A DNA stretch of 9,479 bases from Saprospiraceae bacterium (lineage in GTDB: Bacteria; Bacteroidota; Bacteroidia; Chitinophagales; Saprospiraceae), in NCBI GenBank assembly GCA_020436955.1, contig JAGQWW010000078.1, forward strand, positions 1 through 9,479, in the 5' to 3' direction. The notes beneath the pieces were generated by a model, which ran no database searches, was not told the origin of the DNA, and worked only from the letters and a program-made list of their open reading frames with translations. Below are positions 7,167-9,479 of this stretch, piece by piece. The position numbers and the translations under genes were made by a program. Position 1 is the stretch's first letter; each line of letters opens with the position of its first letter.

Positions 7167-9479
7167 TTATTGTTGAATGAATCTTTCGATGTTAATTTTT
7201 GCCAAATGGCTTTGCACAACAGCTTGCAGCATCTGCAGGTCATAATCAACCATTTCCATTTGGAGTTGGAGCAATTCGTCGAAGCGATTGCCACTTGCGC
7301 TGTATTTGCTTTTTAAAATTTCAATGGTAGATTGCGTCAGGTCCTTTTGTTTTCCAATCAATTCCATTTTCAAACTAGCGGTTTCGTGTTGAGCGAAGGC
7401 TCTTTCAATAGCAGCACTATATTTTTGAAGGGCGTCTTCTTTTTGAAGGTCCAGCGATGCAATTTTGAGTTGTTCCTCCATTGCTTTTGCTTCGTACTTT
7501 TTCCTGTAAATAGGAATAGAAACAGTTCCTCTAACCTGCACAATGTCCCTTCCATTATTGACAGGACTTGCATCCGTTCGGCCGTTTACCATGATGTAAT
7601 CCAGACCAACACCAAAAGTCGGTTTCCCGTCCATTTCGTTGACTTTCATTTCCTGCCGGGCAATGTCTTGCTGCAGTTGGTACATTTCTAATTGTGGATG
7701 GGAGGTTTTTATTAGACTCATCAAGGAATCTTTATTCCATATCAGCCTGGCAAATTCAAGACTATCAGCAACAGCAATACCTGCATCTTCTGTTCTGCCA
7801 AGTATTTGGTTCAAAGCCGCCACAGGTCCTCTTTTTTCCTGTTTTAAAATTTCGATTTGCTGTAAAAGCGCTTCCCTTTTTAATTGGACCCGTAATACAT
7901 CAGCGGTGGTTCCTTTACCACTTTCAACTTTTGCCAGGGCCAACTTTTCCAGGGCGTCCAAAAGAGGAAGATTTTGTTTTAAAAGGCCAATTCTCTGGTC
8001 CAATTCATACAAGTTCAACCACTCTTTTTCAACCTGGTATTTAATGTCGAGGGACCGTATGGCGATCTTTTTAAAAATGGCTTTTGACCGTGCATTTTCC
8101 AGATCACTTCTACTTGCTAGAAGACCTTTCCAGGGAAACATCTGAGTGGCACCCAGTCGAACAATTTGCGCACCAAGCCTGGTCTCGACCGGCAATGGAA
8201 AAGCACCGACACCAACTTCCGGTTGTGGTAATTGGCTCACCTGCGGGGCTTTTTGCAATGCCACCTCGTATTCTTTTTCCAAAATTTGCAATTCGAGATT
8301 GTTGGCAAGCGCTTCGTCCACCAGCGCAGGTAGGTTTTGTCCATTAGCTTCATTTCCAAGGACAAAAATTAGCAAAACCACACAGCCAAAAAGAGACGAA
8401 TTCTTTTTTAATTGCTGCCATTTTTCTTCCCATTGCAAGCTCCACTCTTTCCATAAAGAGAATAAAACAGGAACGGTAAACATGGTAATCATTTGAAGGG
8501 TCATACCACCAAAAGAAGGGATAGCCATGGGTAGCATGATATCTGATCCCCTTCCGGTAGAAGTTAAAATGGGTAACAAGGCAAGTATTGTAGTTGCTGT
8601 GGTCATCATCGCCGGTCTTACCCTGCGAAGACCGCCTTCTACTACTGCATCCCTAATCTCCGGGATACTGCCTGGTTTATTCTTTTTAAAACTGTCTTTT
8701 AAAAAAGTAGCTACCAATACCCCATCGTCTGTGGCAATGCCAAAGAGTGCAAGGAATCCAACCCAAACAGCAACACTCAGATTGATGGTGTGAATTTGAA
8801 ATAGCTCCCGCATGTTGGTCCCAAATACAATAAAATCGAGAAACCAATCAGTATCATACAATCCAATCATGATAAAGCCGCCGGCAAATGCTATAAAAAC
8901 ACCGGTAAAAACCATGGCAGAAATCATTACTGAATTGAATTGGAAATAAAGGATAAGGAAAATAAATGCCAGTGCAATAGGCAATACAATGCTTAATCGA
9001 TTGCTCGCTCTGACTTGTTGTTCATAATTGCCTGCAAAACGATAACTGATACCAGGAGGTACATCTAATTCACCGGATTCGATTTTATCATCAAGGTATT
9101 TTTGAGCTGCATTGACAACCTCTACTTCAGCGTATTTTTCCAGGCGGTCAAATAAGACATATCCCACGAGGAACCCATCTTCACTTTTGATGGATTGAGG
9201 TCCCTGTTCGTAACGAATATCAACCAAACTTCCCAATGGGATTTGTTTTCCATTGGAAGCGGTGATATATACACTTTTCAAAGCTTCCGGATCATTTCTT
9301 AATTCTCTTGGATAGCGGACTCTTATACTGTATCGTTCTCTTCCTTCTACCGTAGAAGTCATAGCCATCCCACCTACGGCAGCCTGAATGTGATTTTGAA
9401 CCTCTAAAATGGAAAGTCCGTACCGGGCAATTTTAGCCCGGTCAATATCCAGTAACAGGTATGGTTTTCCTACTATCCT
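7167..9479 (-). CDS. cusA: CusA/CzcA-family heavy-metal RND pump fused in frame to a TolC-type outer-membrane factor (5' partial)
   Basis: This is the inner-membrane proton-driven metal pump of a tripartite Cus/Czc system, joined to its outer-membrane channel. The frame is open to the window edge, giving 770 visible residues; the ATG at 9368 is internal, because the 37 codons upstream (starting RIVGKPYLLLDIDRAKIARYG) align with E. coli CusA. Visible residues 1-359 are the end of the RND part: periplasmic segment, then TM helices near 162-181, 184-207, 233-260, 291-308 and 322-343. Residues 360-381 resemble a signal peptide. Residues 382-770 are a TolC-family protein with the usual long helical repeats (ADVLRVQLKREAL; RFDELLQLQMEMVDYDLQ). 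The TolC part, about 390 residues, is near normal length. Compared with E. coli CusA, the relay Glu939 is Asp251 (GIATDDG) and Lys984 is Ala290. The stop lies 6 bases before the adaptor start. The substrate (copper/silver) is inferred from neighbours, since the Met triad is mostly outside the window. Confidence 0.93.
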   Translation of the reverse strand, partial: RIVGKPYLLLDIDRAKIARYGLSILEVQNHIQAAVGGMAMTSTVEGRERYSIRVRYPRELRNDPEALKSVYITASNGKQIPLGSLVDIRYEQGPQSIKSEDGFLVGYVLFDRLEKYAEVEVVNAAQKYLDDKIESGELDVPPGISYRFAGNYEQQVRASNRLSIVLPIALAFIFLILYFQFNSVMISAMVFTGVFIAFAGGFIMIGLYDTDWFLDFIVFGTNMRELFQIHTINLSVAVWVGFLALFGIATDDGVLVATFLKDSFKKNKPGSIPEIRDAVVEGGLRRVRPAMMTTATTILALLPILTSTGRGSDIMLPMAIPSFGGMTLQMITMFTVPVLFSLWKEWSLQWEEKWQQLKKNSSLFGCVVLLIFVLGNEANGQNLPALVDEALANNLELQILEKEYEVALQKAPQVSQLPQPEVGVGAFPLPVETRLGAQIVRLGATQMFPWKGLLASRSDLENARSKAIFKKIAIRSLDIKYQVEKEWLNLYELDQRIGLLKQNLPLLDALEKLALAKVESGKGTTADVLRVQLKREALLQQIEILKQEKRGPVAALNQILGRTEDAGIAVADSLEFARLIWNKDSLMSLIKTSHPQLEMYQLQQDIARQEMKVNEMDGKPTFGVGLDYIMVNGRTDASPVNNGRDIVQVRGTVSIPIYRKKYEAKAMEEQLKIASLDLQKEDALQKYSAAIERAFAQHETASLKMELIGKQKDLTQSTIEILKSKYSASGNRFDELLQLQMEMVDYDLQMLQAVVQSHLAKINIERFIQQ
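8337..8402 (-). other. Internal signal-peptide-like segment at the RND-TolC junction
   Basis: This segment codes for visible residues 360-381 of the fusion protein. It follows a short charged, presumably cytoplasmic loop (KEWSLQWEEKWQQLKK) after the last RND helix. It has a hydrophobic core (LFGCVVLLIFVL) and a polar end, GNEANGQ. Ala at -3 and Gly at -1 fit signal peptidase I, and Gln at +1 fits the Bacteroidetes Q-rule; the two clearly exported proteins of this operon also show G|Q sites (AFG|Q and VHG|Q). The segment would take the chain back across the inner membrane and might be cut to free the TolC part. No in-frame ATG lies near the junction; an in-frame TTG at 8429-8427 is the only plausible-looking alternative start. 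Cleavage is inference. Confidence 0.7.

Noticed and set aside
6868..7176. Open frame of 102 residues on the plus strand
   Set aside because: It is antisense to the N-terminus of the CusB-like adaptor and shows no domain or family pattern.
7639..8145. Open frame of 168 residues on the plus strand
   Set aside because: It is antisense to the TolC part of the fusion, its translation is Ser/Phe/Cys-rich with no recognisable domain, and the minus-strand protein is clearly the real one.
8427..8429. TTG as a separate start for a standalone TolC protein
   Set aside because: No stop codon separates the pump from the TolC part and no ribosome binding site is visible, so internal initiation has no positive support.
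9366..9368. ATG as the start of the RND-TolC gene
   Set aside because: The frame is open for 37 more codons to the window edge, and those residues align with CusA, so this Met is internal and the real start lies outside the window.

Overview
The window is a compact metal-efflux locus, very probably for copper and/or silver, from a member of the Bacteroidota. Four things point to that phylum: a C-terminal type IX secretion (T9SS) sorting domain, a CusB-type adaptor carrying a C-terminal DUF3347 domain, almost no Shine-Dalgarno sequences before the starts, and three predicted signal-peptidase sites followed by Gln (the Bacteroidetes 'Q-rule'). I cannot assign a genus. All six supported genes lie on the minus strand, so transcription runs from high to low coordinates.

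In transcription order: (1) 9479-7167, the C-terminal part of a CusA/CzcA-family RND pump continuing in frame into a complete TolC-type outer-membrane factor; its 5' end lies outside the window. (2) 7160-5349, a CusB-type periplasmic adaptor with an N-terminal heavy-metal-binding (HMBD) motif and a C-terminal DUF3347 domain. (3) 5336-4965, a small exported HMA-domain protein. (4) 4933-4688, a short lipoprotein with a second HMBD-like motif and a His-rich tail. (5) 4656-2473, a large secreted protein with an adhesin-like jelly-roll domain, a CARDB-like domain, an NHL-like beta-propeller and a T9SS sorting signal. Gaps between these five are only 6 to 31 bases, so they look like one operon. A 16-bp hairpin at 2392-2435 probably terminates it. 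(6) 2263-59, a CopB-type (CPH-motif) P1B ATPase with a His-rich N-terminus, preceded by a leader of about 130 bases. A tandem heptamer repeat overlaps its stop codon at the left edge.

Inferred joint role: the CopB-type ATPase moves metal from cytoplasm to periplasm. The HMA protein and HMBD lipoprotein bind or relay it there. The CusB-like adaptor, RND pump and TolC part carry it across the outer membrane. The T9SS protein would act at the cell surface or outside the cell. No transcriptional regulator, tRNA, rRNA, insertion sequence or CRISPR array is visible.

The two most notable points are the RND-TolC fusion, whose junction looks like a cleavable internal signal peptide (a possible self-separating polyprotein), and the T9SS beta-propeller protein encoded inside an apparent copper-efflux operon.
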